64,000 nt of DNA from Actinomycetes bacterium (GTDB lineage: Bacteria; Actinomycetota; Acidimicrobiia; Acidimicrobiales; RAAP-2): contig JAJYSP010000006.1 of assembly GCA_021793515.1 (NCBI GenBank), forward strand, positions 1 to 64,000, given 5' to 3'. The translations under genes were made by a program, and so were the position numbers. The notes below the pieces were generated by a model that worked only from the letters and a program-made list of their open reading frames with translations, made no database searches and was not told the origin of the DNA. Of the stretch, positions 19,865-29,183 are shown in pieces. Position 1 is the stretch's first letter; the number at the start of each line of letters is the position of its first letter.

Positions 19865-20766
19865 ACGTCTTGCTCGCACTCACCTTCAGTGGTATCGCGC
19901 TCGGCGCCGTCTACTTCCTCGCCGCCTCCGGCCTCTCGCTCATCTACGGGCTGATGGACATCTTGAACTTCGCCCACGGTCTGTTCATGACCCTGGGCGC
20001 GTACGCGGCGTGGGACGTCGCGTCCCACCTGCCAGTCTCGTGGGGCGCCCCGCTGCTATTCAGCACCGCCCTCGTCGCCTCGATCCTGGGCGGTGCCCTG
20101 GCGGCGGGGTTGACCGAGGTGCTGATCATCCGCCCGCTCTACGGACGACCCATCGGCCAGATCTTGGTCACGATCGGACTCGACCTGGCGGTCGTGGGCC
20201 TGCTCCTCGGCGGGTTCGGCAGCAACTCACTCTCGGTGCCCGTGCCGCTCTGGCTGATCGAGGCGACCCACGTCGGTGGGCTCAGCCTGCCCAACAGCGA
20301 CTTCGTCGCCCTCGTCGCGGGTGTCGTCGTGCTCGTCTCGCTGGAGCTGTTCTTGCGCAAGACCCGCTACGGCATCACCATTCGAGCCGGTGTCGAGAAC
20401 CGAGATATGGTCAGTGCGCTCGGCATCAACGTGGGTCGGGCCTTCACCCTCGTCTTCGTGATCGGCGGTGCCATGGCCGGGCTGGCCGGGCTGCTCTACG
20501 CCGTGGTCTTCAGTGGCGACCTCATCTCGCCCACCCAGGGTGACAGTTTGCTGATCTTCGCCTTCATCGTCGTCGTGATCGGCGGGCTGGGTTCGATTCG
20601 CGGCTCGGCCGTCGCCGCACTCATCGTCGGGCTCGTCCAGGACTACACCAACTTCTATCTGGGCAGCCACCCCGGGATGGCCGAGATCGGCAACCTCTCG
20701 GTGGTGCTCCTACTCGCGCTGGTCCTGGAGTGGCGGCCCCGCGGCCTGTTCGGGAGCACGCTATGA
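19861..20766 (+). CDS. livH: Liv-type ABC transporter permease (LivH)
   Basis: SGLSLIYGLMDILNFAHGLFMTLGAYAA, VVIGGLGSIRGS; ATGA overlap with livF. Earlier in-frame ORF start at 19372 rejected. Confidence 0.93.
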   Translation: MNVLLALTFSGIALGAVYFLAASGLSLIYGLMDILNFAHGLFMTLGAYAAWDVASHLPVSWGAPLLFSTALVASILGGALAAGLTEVLIIRPLYGRPIGQILVTIGLDLAVVGLLLGGFGSNSLSVPVPLWLIEATHVGGLSLPNSDFVALVAGVVVLVSLELFLRKTRYGITIRAGVENRDMVSALGINVGRAFTLVFVIGGAMAGLAGLLYAVVFSGDLISPTQGDSLLIFAFIVVVIGGLGSIRGSAVAALIVGLVQDYTNFYLGSHPGMAEIGNLSVVLLLALVLEWRPRGLFGSTL

Positions 20767-21863
20767 GCCCCGTCGTTCGCCGAAGCGCCCTCGCTGTCGC
20801 GCTGGTCGCCCTCTTCGCCTTCGTACCACTCATCGGGCTACACCTGCCCTGGGTCCTACCGAGCACGGTCAACGTCGTGAACTCGACGGGTACCCTCGAG
20901 GTCCTCGCCCTCTGCTTCATCTTCGCGGGCGTCGCCCTCGGTTACGACGTCATCTTCGGCTACACGGGCCTACTCTCGCTCGGGCCCGTGATGTACTTCG
21001 CGACGGGTGTCTACGTCTTTGACATCACCCTCACGCACTGGAACTGGCCGCTCCTGTCCGCACTCGTGGCGACCTTCGCGGTGTCACTCGTGCTCGCCGT
21101 CGTCTTCGGCGCTATCGCGCTTCGCGTGAGTGGCATCGCCTTCACCATGGTCACCCTCGCCTTCGCCCAGGCCTTCTACTACCTCATCGAGGACAATCCG
21201 CACGGCCTGACCGGTGGCGACACTGGACTCGCCCTCTTCTCGTCGAGGCTGCCCGGGTTCATGTCGGGTGCCGTCTCTAACACGCGCAACCTCTACTGGA
21301 TCGCGTTGGGCTTCCTCGTCGTCTCCTACGCCGTCGTCTGGCTGGTCACCGAGTCGGCGACCGGTCACGTCTTCGTCGCCATCCGCGAGAACGAGCGGCG
21401 CCTGGAGGTGCTCGGCATCCACCCGTTCCGCTACAAGCTCGCCGCCTACACGTTGTCCTCACTGGTGGCGACGGGCGGCGGCGTCGCCTACATCCTGCTA
21501 ATCGGCACCGCGGTGCCAAGCGCCGTCGCCTCGGTCACGGTCACGCTCTCGATCCTGATCATGGTGGTACTCGGCGGCGCAGGGACCCGGTGGGGTGCGG
21601 TTACGGGCGCCATGCTCTACGTCTACCTCCAGCAGTACCTCCTGAAGGTTGCGGCCGAGCCCTCCTTCGCCACCTTGCCCGCCGTCCTGCGAGTCCCCCT
21701 CTCTCAGCCGCAGTTCCTACTCGGCGCGATCTTCGTGCTCTTCGTGATCTTCGTGCCCGGGGGTCTCGCCGGCGTCGTGACCCGGCGACGGCTGCGAACC
21801 GCCGCGCGACGATTCGACCTCACTAGTGCAACACCGACGACCGTCCCCATGGAGGAACTATGA
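20763..21863 (+). CDS. livM: Liv-type ABC transporter permease (LivM)
   Basis: ALGYDVIFGYTGLLSLGPVMYFATGVYV, VVLGGAGTRWGAVTGAML; ATGA overlap with livH. Confidence 0.92.
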   Translation: MSPVVRRSALAVALVALFAFVPLIGLHLPWVLPSTVNVVNSTGTLEVLALCFIFAGVALGYDVIFGYTGLLSLGPVMYFATGVYVFDITLTHWNWPLLSALVATFAVSLVLAVVFGAIALRVSGIAFTMVTLAFAQAFYYLIEDNPHGLTGGDTGLALFSSRLPGFMSGAVSNTRNLYWIALGFLVVSYAVVWLVTESATGHVFVAIRENERRLEVLGIHPFRYKLAAYTLSSLVATGGGVAYILLIGTAVPSAVASVTVTLSILIMVVLGGAGTRWGAVTGAMLYVYLQQYLLKVAAEPSFATLPAVLRVPLSQPQFLLGAIFVLFVIFVPGGLAGVVTRRRLRTAARRFDLTSATPTTVPMEEL

Positions 21864-22645
21864 CGCTACGTGACAAGACCGCCCTCGTGACCGGATCAAC
21901 GAGCGGCATCGGGCTCGGGATCGCCCGAGCCCTCGCCGCCGAGGGGGCGAACATCATGCTCAACGGCTTCGGCGACGCGGCCGAGATCGACCGGCTCCGT
22001 CGCGACCTGGCCGACCAGTTCGGTGTCGAGGTCGATTACGACGGTGCCGACCTGATGCGCGCTGACGGACCGGGGGCGCTGGTCGAGGCGACCCGCGCGC
22101 GCTTCGGACGTCTCGACGTGCTCGTCAACAACGCGGGCATCCAGCACGTCGCGCCGGTCGAATCGTTCCCGACCGCCAAGTGGGACGCCATCATCGCGCT
22201 CAACCTCACGGCCGTCTTTCTCGGCATGAAGGCCGCCATCCCGATCATGAAGGGTCAGGGCTGGGGCCGGATCATCAACGTCGCTTCGGCCCACGGCCTT
22301 GTGGCGAGTCCGAACAAGGTCGCCTACGTCGCCGCCAAGCACGGCGTGGTCGGCGCCACCAAGGTGGCAGCGATCGAGGTGGCCAACGACGGCATCACCG
22401 TGAACGCCATCTGCCCGGGCTGGGTCCTCACCCCCCTGGTCGAGCGCCAGCTCGAGGAGCGCGCCGAGGCCGCCGGCACCGAGATCGCCGCGGAGTCCAA
22501 CGCGCTGCTCGCCGAGAAACAGCCGATGCTCCAATTCACCAGCCCCGACGCGATCGGCGCGCTCGCCGTCTATCTCTGCTCGGACGCCGCGCGCACGGTG
22601 ACCGGCGCCCCGATCTCGATCGATGGTGGCTGGGTCGCGCAGTAG
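21860..22645 (+). CDS. bdhA: 3-hydroxybutyrate dehydrogenase (SDR)
   Basis: ALVTGSTSGIGLGIARALAAEGANIMLNGFG, VNNAGIQHVAPVESFPTAKWDAIIALNLTAVF, SAHGLVASPNKVAYVAAKHGVVG, NAICPGWVLTPLVE, GGWVAQ C-terminus, all typical of bacterial D-3-hydroxybutyrate dehydrogenases; ATGA overlap with livM. Confidence 0.92.
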   Translation: MTLRDKTALVTGSTSGIGLGIARALAAEGANIMLNGFGDAAEIDRLRRDLADQFGVEVDYDGADLMRADGPGALVEATRARFGRLDVLVNNAGIQHVAPVESFPTAKWDAIIALNLTAVFLGMKAAIPIMKGQGWGRIINVASAHGLVASPNKVAYVAAKHGVVGATKVAAIEVANDGITVNAICPGWVLTPLVERQLEERAEAAGTEIAAESNALLAEKQPMLQFTSPDAIGALAVYLCSDAARTVTGAPISIDGGWVAQ

Positions 22646-22678
22646 TTCGGGCGCCTCGCGCGATCTTCCCTACCATGG

Positions 22679-23314
22679 GTGTCGGTGACCGATCCCATCC
22701 ACGCCTCGGACCCAACGGGTCGCACGATCAGCCGTGAGTGGCTGATCGGCGTCCTGACCGGTCTGGTCGCCATCGCCTCGGTCTTCCTCGGTCGCCATTT
22801 CCGCCACGTCGAACGCCAGTCCGACGCGCTGGTCGCGGGCGCCGCCGTGGTGCTCGTCGTGAGCGGGGTCTACGCCGTTCGACACCTCGCGCGCGCCGTC
22901 GGGCGCTCGATCGCGCGCCAGTCGTCCTTGAGCGCGGGCGCCACGGCCCGACTGGTCATCGACGGTGTCGGCGTCGTCGCTCTAATCTTCGGTCTCTTCG
23001 GCGTACTCGGCGTGTCCCTGCAGCACCTGCTCATCGGCGCGGGGGTCACCGGGGTCATCGTGGGGATTGCGGCCCAGCAGAGTCTCTCCAACGTCTTCGC
23101 GGCCGTCGTGTTGCTCTTCGCGCGGCCCTTCGTCGTCGGCGAGCGGATCCGCATCCGGTCCGGCGTGCTCGGCGTGCTCGACGTCACGGTGCTCGGCGCG
23201 GGACTCACCTACGTCACGGTGCGAACCGAGGACGGCGTGTTGAAGATTCCTAACTCGGTGATGCTCTCCTCGGGAATCGGTCGACCGCGAGACGACGGCA
23301 CAGCGCACCAGTAG
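22679..23314 (+). CDS. Small MscS-family mechanosensitive ion channel
   Basis: LLIGAGVTGVIVGIAAQQSLSNVFAAVVLLFARPFVVGERIRIRSGVLGVLDVTVLGAGLTYVTVRTEDGVLKIPNSVML. Confidence 0.88.
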   Translation: MSVTDPIHASDPTGRTISREWLIGVLTGLVAIASVFLGRHFRHVERQSDALVAGAAVVLVVSGVYAVRHLARAVGRSIARQSSLSAGATARLVIDGVGVVALIFGLFGVLGVSLQHLLIGAGVTGVIVGIAAQQSLSNVFAAVVLLFARPFVVGERIRIRSGVLGVLDVTVLGAGLTYVTVRTEDGVLKIPNSVMLSSGIGRPRDDGTAHQ

Positions 23315-23373
23315 GCCGGGGCGACGCGGTACGACGGGGCCGACGCCCAGACGTGAGTCGGCGGCGAAGACCG

Positions 23374-25002
23374 TTACGCGCCGGCGGTGCCGTTCGGACC
23401 GCACGAGCGCGGGTCCCAGGGCTGGAGCGGCTGAGCCACGGGCGTCGGCGCCGAGAACGAGGCGTCGGCGTGCACGAGGCTCGGGTCGGTCACGGTCGTC
23501 GTGGTGGTGGAGTCCCCCGCGGTCGTCGACGTCGTCGTCGACGTGGGCCGCGTCGTCGTGGTGTGCGTTGGCGAGGCCAGCACCGCGAGGTCCGAGCCCG
23601 TCACGACGGTGACGTCGGCGCCGCCACTCGTCGGGCCGAGTGCCATGACCGCCGGGCCGCTCAGATGGGCGATCACCGCTTCGGCCATCGCGATCGAGGA
23701 CGGCGTGTTGCTCGCGTGGTAGACGACCGTCTCGGACCTGGTTCCCACGGGCGTCAGGCTGCCGCCGACGGTCGCGTCGAAGCCGAGTTGGCCCAGCGCC
23801 GTCGCCGTCGCCGTCGCTTGCGCGGGAGCCCCCGTGCCGCCGTAGACCGAGACGCTCACGTGACTCGGTGTGGGTAGCGCCCGACCGTTCATCGTGTTGG
23901 TCGACGGACTGATCTCGAGGAACTGGTCGATGACCGACGTCACGTCCGGTCCGATCGGGAACTCGACGTCGCCGTAGTAGTAGCCCTGGTAGAGGTAGCT
24001 ACCCGTCTCAACGAGAACGACGGGCATCGTGACCTCGGGCACGCTACCGATAGACACCCCCGCGAAGTTGCTCGCGAGGCTCAGCATGTCACTCAGTGAG
24101 AACGAGCCGTCGACCTCGAGGTTCGGCGCAATCGCGGTCGCCAGTTGCTGGTCGGTGAGCGGGTTACCGAGCCCCTTCGCCTTCAGTGCCGCCGCGACCA
24201 CGCGCAAGAACTCGTGGTCGCGGCGGATGCGTGCGAGGTCGCTCAACGCCTCCTGGGGCCACGTCGCGTGGTTGGGGCCGTCGCCGGGGAAACGGATCTG
24301 CAGGTGACGCGCCCGCACCACCTGCAGCGCCTCATAGCCGTTCAGATGCTGACAGCCGGTATGGGTGATGTTGAGGCCCGAGTAGGCGTCGAAGACCTGC
24401 ATCGGGAAGTACATGTTGATCCCGCCGAGCACGTTGACCACGCTCGCGAAGGTGTCGAAGTTGAGCTCGATGTAGTGGTTGATCGGGATCCCGAAGTCGT
24501 TCTCGATCGCCGAGACCAGTTGGGACGGTCCCTGGTACAGCGCGGCGTCGATCTTGTTCGCCCCGGTCGTTCGGGCGTTGGGCACGAACACGTCACGCGG
24601 TATGGACAGCAGCGAGATGCGCTTGGTCGTGAAGTTCAGGTGCACGATCATCACGACGTCGCTGTTCACGCCGGTCACACCCTGGGAGCACAGGCCGTAC
24701 GCCTTGTTCTGGACCGCGAGCGCGCAGCGCGAGGTCGACCCCACCAACAGGATGTTCTCGGTGTCGTTGTAGCGCACGGCTTCGTTGGCCACGTTAACGC
24801 GGTGCACGAGCGAGTTCAGATAGAAGTAGTCCCCGGCGAACCCGCCGACGATGAGCACGACCAGCACCAGTAACACGATGGCAATCGTGCGTCCCCGGTG
24901 ACCACGGCGACGCTGGCGACGGTGGCGGGCTCGACGCCGCGCCCCTCGAGTCCCGGAAGGTTGAGGTCTCCCCGCGGGCGTCGAAGAGGGGTCTAATGGC
25001 AC
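23374..25002 (-). CDS. LytR-CpsA-Psr (LCP) family protein with C-terminal LytR_C-like domain
   Basis: VMIVHLNFTTKRISLLSIPRDVFVP, NKIDAALYQGPSQLVSAIENDFGIPINHYIELNF; Thr-rich C-terminal linker. Confidence 0.9.
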   Translation of the reverse strand: MPLDPSSTPAGRPQPSGTRGARRRARHRRQRRRGHRGRTIAIVLLVLVVLIVGGFAGDYFYLNSLVHRVNVANEAVRYNDTENILLVGSTSRCALAVQNKAYGLCSQGVTGVNSDVVMIVHLNFTTKRISLLSIPRDVFVPNARTTGANKIDAALYQGPSQLVSAIENDFGIPINHYIELNFDTFASVVNVLGGINMYFPMQVFDAYSGLNITHTGCQHLNGYEALQVVRARHLQIRFPGDGPNHATWPQEALSDLARIRRDHEFLRVVAAALKAKGLGNPLTDQQLATAIAPNLEVDGSFSLSDMLSLASNFAGVSIGSVPEVTMPVVLVETGSYLYQGYYYGDVEFPIGPDVTSVIDQFLEISPSTNTMNGRALPTPSHVSVSVYGGTGAPAQATATATALGQLGFDATVGGSLTPVGTRSETVVYHASNTPSSIAMAEAVIAHLSGPAVMALGPTSGGADVTVVTGSDLAVLASPTHTTTTRPTSTTTSTTAGDSTTTTTVTDPSLVHADASFSAPTPVAQPLQPWDPRSCGPNGTAGA

Positions 25003-25077
25003 CGAACGAATCTACTCGGGCACGCTGTCATGGTCATCGGCGCGCTTGCTACGGTGAACGAATCCGAAGGGAGTGCG

Positions 25078-26229
25078 ATGGCCTTCGACCGCGGCCTGGC
25101 CGACGAGTTGCGCGCGTGCGCCACGCGTCACGTTGAACGCGGCATCCCGGGCCTGGCCATGTTGGTCGCCCGTGACGGTGCCGTCTTCGTCGAGGCCGTC
25201 GGGTCGCTCGGTGAGGGACGCGGTCCCGCCACCCGTGACACCCAGTACCGCATCGCGTCCACCACCAAGATCGTGACCGCGCTCGCCACCCTCGCGCTCG
25301 TCGATGACGGCCTCCTCGACCTCGACGATCCGGTCGACGGACTCCTGCCCGAGCTCAGCGCACCGCGAGTGCTCGTCGCGCCCGACGGGCCGCTCGAGGA
25401 CACCCGCCCGGCTCGGCGCTCCATCACCGTGCGCGACCTGCTGACCTTCACCAACGGGTTCGGCATGTGTGTCGACATGTTCGCCTCACCTCACCCGTGG
25501 CCGATCGTGCTCGAGGAGCAACGACTCAACTTGGCCACGCTTGGCCCACCGAACCCGTCGGTTCAACCCCCGCCCGACGAGTGGATCGCGCGGCTCGGTG
25601 GTCTGCCGCTGCTGGCCGAACCGGGTGCCCGCTTCCTCTACAACACGGGTGCGTCGATCCTCGGCGTGCTGATCGCGCGCGCCAGTGGCTCGTCGTTGGG
25701 GGCCTATCTGCGCGAACGGGTTCTAGGTCCGCTCGCCATGACCGATACGGACTTCTTCGCATCGGACCCGCGGCGCCTCGCCACCGCCTACCGACCCACA
25801 CCCATGGGCCTCGAGCGCGCCGTCGAGGTCGACGAGGCCTACCGGCACCCGCCGGCCTTCGAGGACGGCGGGTGCGGGCTCGTCGCCACCGTCGACGACC
25901 TCTACGCCCTCGCCCGGCTCCTACTCGACGAGGGGCGTGACCTCGTCTCGGGTCCCGCAGTCCGTTCGATGACGAGCGACCAGCTGCGCGATGAGCAGAA
26001 GGTCGACGGCGCCTTCGGGCCCGACTTCTTCGCCGAGCGCTCCTGGGGCTACGGCCTCGCGGTGAACAGTGACGGCTCCTACGGGTGGGACGGGGGACTC
26101 GGCACGTCGTTCCTCGTCGATCCACCCCGCCAACTCGTAGTCATTGTGCTCACCCAACGACTGTTCGAGTCGCCCGAGACCCCGGCCGTGCACCGCGAGC
26201 TGCGAGCGATTGCACGGCGCACGCGATGA
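25078..26229 (+). CDS. Serine hydrolase (beta-lactamase family)
   Basis: YRIASTTKIVTALATLALVDDG, VRDLLTFTNGFG, FLYNTGASILGVLIARASG. Confidence 0.87.
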   Translation: MAFDRGLADELRACATRHVERGIPGLAMLVARDGAVFVEAVGSLGEGRGPATRDTQYRIASTTKIVTALATLALVDDGLLDLDDPVDGLLPELSAPRVLVAPDGPLEDTRPARRSITVRDLLTFTNGFGMCVDMFASPHPWPIVLEEQRLNLATLGPPNPSVQPPPDEWIARLGGLPLLAEPGARFLYNTGASILGVLIARASGSSLGAYLRERVLGPLAMTDTDFFASDPRRLATAYRPTPMGLERAVEVDEAYRHPPAFEDGGCGLVATVDDLYALARLLLDEGRDLVSGPAVRSMTSDQLRDEQKVDGAFGPDFFAERSWGYGLAVNSDGSYGWDGGLGTSFLVDPPRQLVVIVLTQRLFESPETPAVHRELRAIARRTR

Positions 26230-26816
26230 GCGCGAACCGCATCGAATCCTTCAGCGACGGCGTGCTCGCCATCGTGATCACGATCATGGTGCTCTCGTTG
26301 CACCGGCCCCAGGGCACGAGTTTCAGCGCACTACGTGGCGCCACACCGTCACTGCTCGCCTACGCGCTCAGCTTCATCTACGTCGCGATCTACTGGAACA
26401 ACCACCACCACCTGTTAAAGACGGTGAACCGGGTCACCGGTTCGCTCATGTGGTCGAACCTCAATCTCTTGTTCTGGCTCTCACTCTTTCCTTTCACGAC
26501 CGCGTGGATGTCCGAGAGTCACTTCGCCCCCGACCCCGTGGCGACCTACGGTGTCGTGCTCGTCTGCGCGGCCCTCGCCTACTTCAGCGTCCAAGGGGTG
26601 ATCGTGGCGAACCAGCGGCCGGACACGGGACTGCGTGACGCGCTCGGCTCGGACTGGAAGGGTCGCGTCTCGATCGTGGGCTACACGATCGCAATCCCGC
26701 TCGCGCTCTGGTTCCGCTGGGGATCGCTCACCCTCTTCGGAGCCATCGCCGTGCTCTGGCTCATCCCCGACCGACGCCTCGAGGTCTACCTCGCCCAACG
26801 CCCCGACGAGGGGTGA
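26226..26816 (+). CDS. TMEM175-like (DUF1211) putative cation channel
   Basis: RIESFSDGVLAIVITIMVLSL signature (RxxxFSDG), multiple TM helices, FIYVAIYWNNHHHL; ATGA overlap with upstream serine hydrolase. Confidence 0.87.
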   Translation: MSANRIESFSDGVLAIVITIMVLSLHRPQGTSFSALRGATPSLLAYALSFIYVAIYWNNHHHLLKTVNRVTGSLMWSNLNLLFWLSLFPFTTAWMSESHFAPDPVATYGVVLVCAALAYFSVQGVIVANQRPDTGLRDALGSDWKGRVSIVGYTIAIPLALWFRWGSLTLFGAIAVLWLIPDRRLEVYLAQRPDEG

Positions 26817-26859
26817 CGGCGACGAAATCGCGCGAAGGTCAACGCCTACACTGCAACGG

Positions 26860-28326
26860 GTGGAGTTCTCGTTGACCCAGTTCGCCCGGCGCGCCCTACT
26901 CGCCCTCGCGCTCACGGCTCCACTCGCCGCAACCTCTCCCGTCGGTTCGGTGACGGCCCCGCAGTGGCAGCGCGCGCGCATCACGGCGCTACCCGCGGGC
27001 GCGAAGGGCCTCTACCAGGGCTATCTGCCGACCCTCGCCTGCCCGAGTACCGGCAACTGCGTCGCAGCTGGCACGTACAACAACCGCGCAAGCCTCCCTG
27101 AGGGATTGGTCCTCACCGAGGTGAGCGGCCGATGGCAAGCGCCGCGCACCATCACGCCACCGCGGGGCGCCGCGTCGGTCGCGGCGACGACGCCGACGGG
27201 CCTCGCCTGCAGCTCAGTCGGCAACTGCGTGGTCGTGGGCACCTACCAGGTCGCGAGCGGGGACACGCAGTCCTTCGTCGTCGACGAGGTCAATGGAGTT
27301 TGGTCTGCGGCGACGCGCGTCACCCTGCCGAGCAACGCCCTCGGCAAGGGTCAGAGCGCGCAGCTGCGTGCCGTCGCGTGTCCCCGAAACGGTGACTGTA
27401 GCGCCGTGGGCACCTACTTCACCAACGCGACGAACCCCGTCCTCGTCGGCTTCGCGATCAACGAGGTCAACGGGACCTGGGGAACCCCCCAGATCCTCGC
27501 GGCACCCGCGAACGCGAACGCGAACCCCTTCCCGACGGTCACCCAGGTGGCCTGTAGCGCTCCGGGCGACTGCAGCGCGATTGGCAGCTACGTGGACGAC
27601 GCGAACGTCCAGCACGCCATCATCTTCAGCGAGCGAGCGGGGCGTTGGTCGACGGGCCAGCCCGTGAGCGTTCCCGCCGACGCCAGCCTGTACGCCCACG
27701 CAACCCTGAGCGCCCTCGGCTGTGCGCCAGCTGGACCGTGCACGGCGGTGGGCACCTACTACGACCACCGCGGCGCCACCCAGGTCTTCGCCACCTCGAA
27801 CGCCCACGGCGTGTGGTCGGCCGGACTGCCGGTCGCGATGCCGACCAACGCCGCGACCAACCCCAAGGCGTTCTTCTACGGCTACCAGGACATCGCCTGC
27901 GCGACGGCCACCACCTGCAGCGCCGGTGGCCAGTACCGGGCGGGCAACGGTCTCTACGAGGGCTTCATCGCCGACGAGGTCAACGGCGTCTGGCGCCGCG
28001 CCAGCGAACTCGCCCTGCCCGGTGGGGCGACGGCCGCCGGCAAGAACGGTGGGGTCGTGGCGTTGTCCTGTGTCAGCGCCGGTAACTGTCGCGCCGGGGC
28101 CGCCTACCTCGACGCCGCCGGTCGCTACCAGGGTCTCGTGGTCAGCCAGGTGAACGGCCGCTGGGGCACCGGGTCCGAGATCGTCCTGCCCGGTGGGGCG
28201 ACGACCGTGGGCGTCGCCGGCGGCGTCTACGCGCTCATCTGCCACCAGGACAATCGGTGCACGGCGACGGGCAGTTACCTCGCCGGCGGCGCCACCTACG
28301 AGGGTTTCAGCGTCACCACAAACTGA
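26860..28326 (+). CDS. Secreted protein with eight tandem Cys-pair repeats (possible beta-propeller)
   Basis: Signal-like N-terminus; repeat CxxxGxCxAVGTYx(8-12)FVxxEVNGxWxxAxxVxLPxxA occurs about 8 times. GTG start inferred. Confidence 0.75.
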   Translation: MEFSLTQFARRALLALALTAPLAATSPVGSVTAPQWQRARITALPAGAKGLYQGYLPTLACPSTGNCVAAGTYNNRASLPEGLVLTEVSGRWQAPRTITPPRGAASVAATTPTGLACSSVGNCVVVGTYQVASGDTQSFVVDEVNGVWSAATRVTLPSNALGKGQSAQLRAVACPRNGDCSAVGTYFTNATNPVLVGFAINEVNGTWGTPQILAAPANANANPFPTVTQVACSAPGDCSAIGSYVDDANVQHAIIFSERAGRWSTGQPVSVPADASLYAHATLSALGCAPAGPCTAVGTYYDHRGATQVFATSNAHGVWSAGLPVAMPTNAATNPKAFFYGYQDIACATATTCSAGGQYRAGNGLYEGFIADEVNGVWRRASELALPGGATAAGKNGGVVALSCVSAGNCRAGAAYLDAAGRYQGLVVSQVNGRWGTGSEIVLPGGATTVGVAGGVYALICHQDNRCTATGSYLAGGATYEGFSVTTN

Positions 28327-28471
28327 CCAAGTTTCATCTCGCGGCTACGCCACGGACTCGTGCGGATCACCGTGCGATTACCCGCCCTGCGTACCGTGAA
28401 CCCGTGGCCAGCCTCGACGATCGCTCTCCCTCGACCCCCTCGTGGTGTGGCCGCACCTCGCAGGTGTCGCC

Positions 28472-29167
28472 GTGAGCACCAACGGCCGCCCGGTCGTGCT
28501 CGTCGTGGAAGACGAGCCCAGTTACCAAGACGCGCTCAACGTCGGGTTGACCGTGGAGGGCTTCATCGTCGTTGGCGCCACGACGATCGGCCAGGCGCGC
28601 GAGGTCTTCGCGCGCAACGCCCCGAACCTCGTGCTGCTTGACGTCATGCTGCCCGACGGTTCGGGCATCGACTACTGCCGTGAGATCCACCAGACCCTTC
28701 GCACTCCGGTCATCATGGTCTCGGCGCGCACCAGCGAGGTCGACGTCGTCCTCGGGCTCGAGATCGGGGCGGCCGACTACGTCACCAAGCCCTATCGCCT
28801 CCGTGAGCTGGTGGCCCGGATGCGCGCGGTGCTGCGCCGACCCCAGAGTGAACCCAACGCGGGCGACGAACGAATCACGATCGGCGACATCGACATCGAC
28901 CTCGTGCGGCGATCGGTCGCCAAGCGGTCGTTGCCCATCGAGCTCAGTCGCAAGGAGTTCGACCTGCTCGCGCTCTTCGCCGAACACCGTGGCCAGGTGG
29001 TCACCCGCGAGCAGTGCCTGGACGCGTTGTGGTGGGGACTCGACCTCGTGGACACGCGCACGCTCGACACCCACGTGAAGCGACTTCGCCAGAAGATTGA
29101 GGACGACCCGCCCCGCCCCCGGCACCTTGTGACGGTGCGCGGCGTCGGTTTCCGACTCGACGACTGA
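28472..29167 (+). CDS. OmpR-family response regulator (RegX3-like)
   Basis: VVLVVEDEPSYQDALNVGLTVEGF, LVLLDVMLPDGSG, YVTKPYRLRELVARM, winged-helix VDTRTLDTHVKRLRQKIEDDPPRPRHLVTVRGVGFRL. Confidence 0.93.
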   Translation: MSTNGRPVVLVVEDEPSYQDALNVGLTVEGFIVVGATTIGQAREVFARNAPNLVLLDVMLPDGSGIDYCREIHQTLRTPVIMVSARTSEVDVVLGLEIGAADYVTKPYRLRELVARMRAVLRRPQSEPNAGDERITIGDIDIDLVRRSVAKRSLPIELSRKEFDLLALFAEHRGQVVTREQCLDALWWGLDLVDTRTLDTHVKRLRQKIEDDPPRPRHLVTVRGVGFRLDD

Positions 29168-29183
29168 CCGGTACAGTCGGTCC

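Noticed and set aside
23501-23580. Possible short tandem repeat/CRISPR-like signal (GTCGTCGTC tracts)
   Set aside because: Encodes the Thr-rich linker of the LCP protein; no spacer-repeat structure.
27214-28245. 343-aa minus-strand ORF with apparent repeats opposite the Cys-repeat protein
   Set aside because: Its repetitiveness is simply the complement of the genuine repeats on the plus strand.
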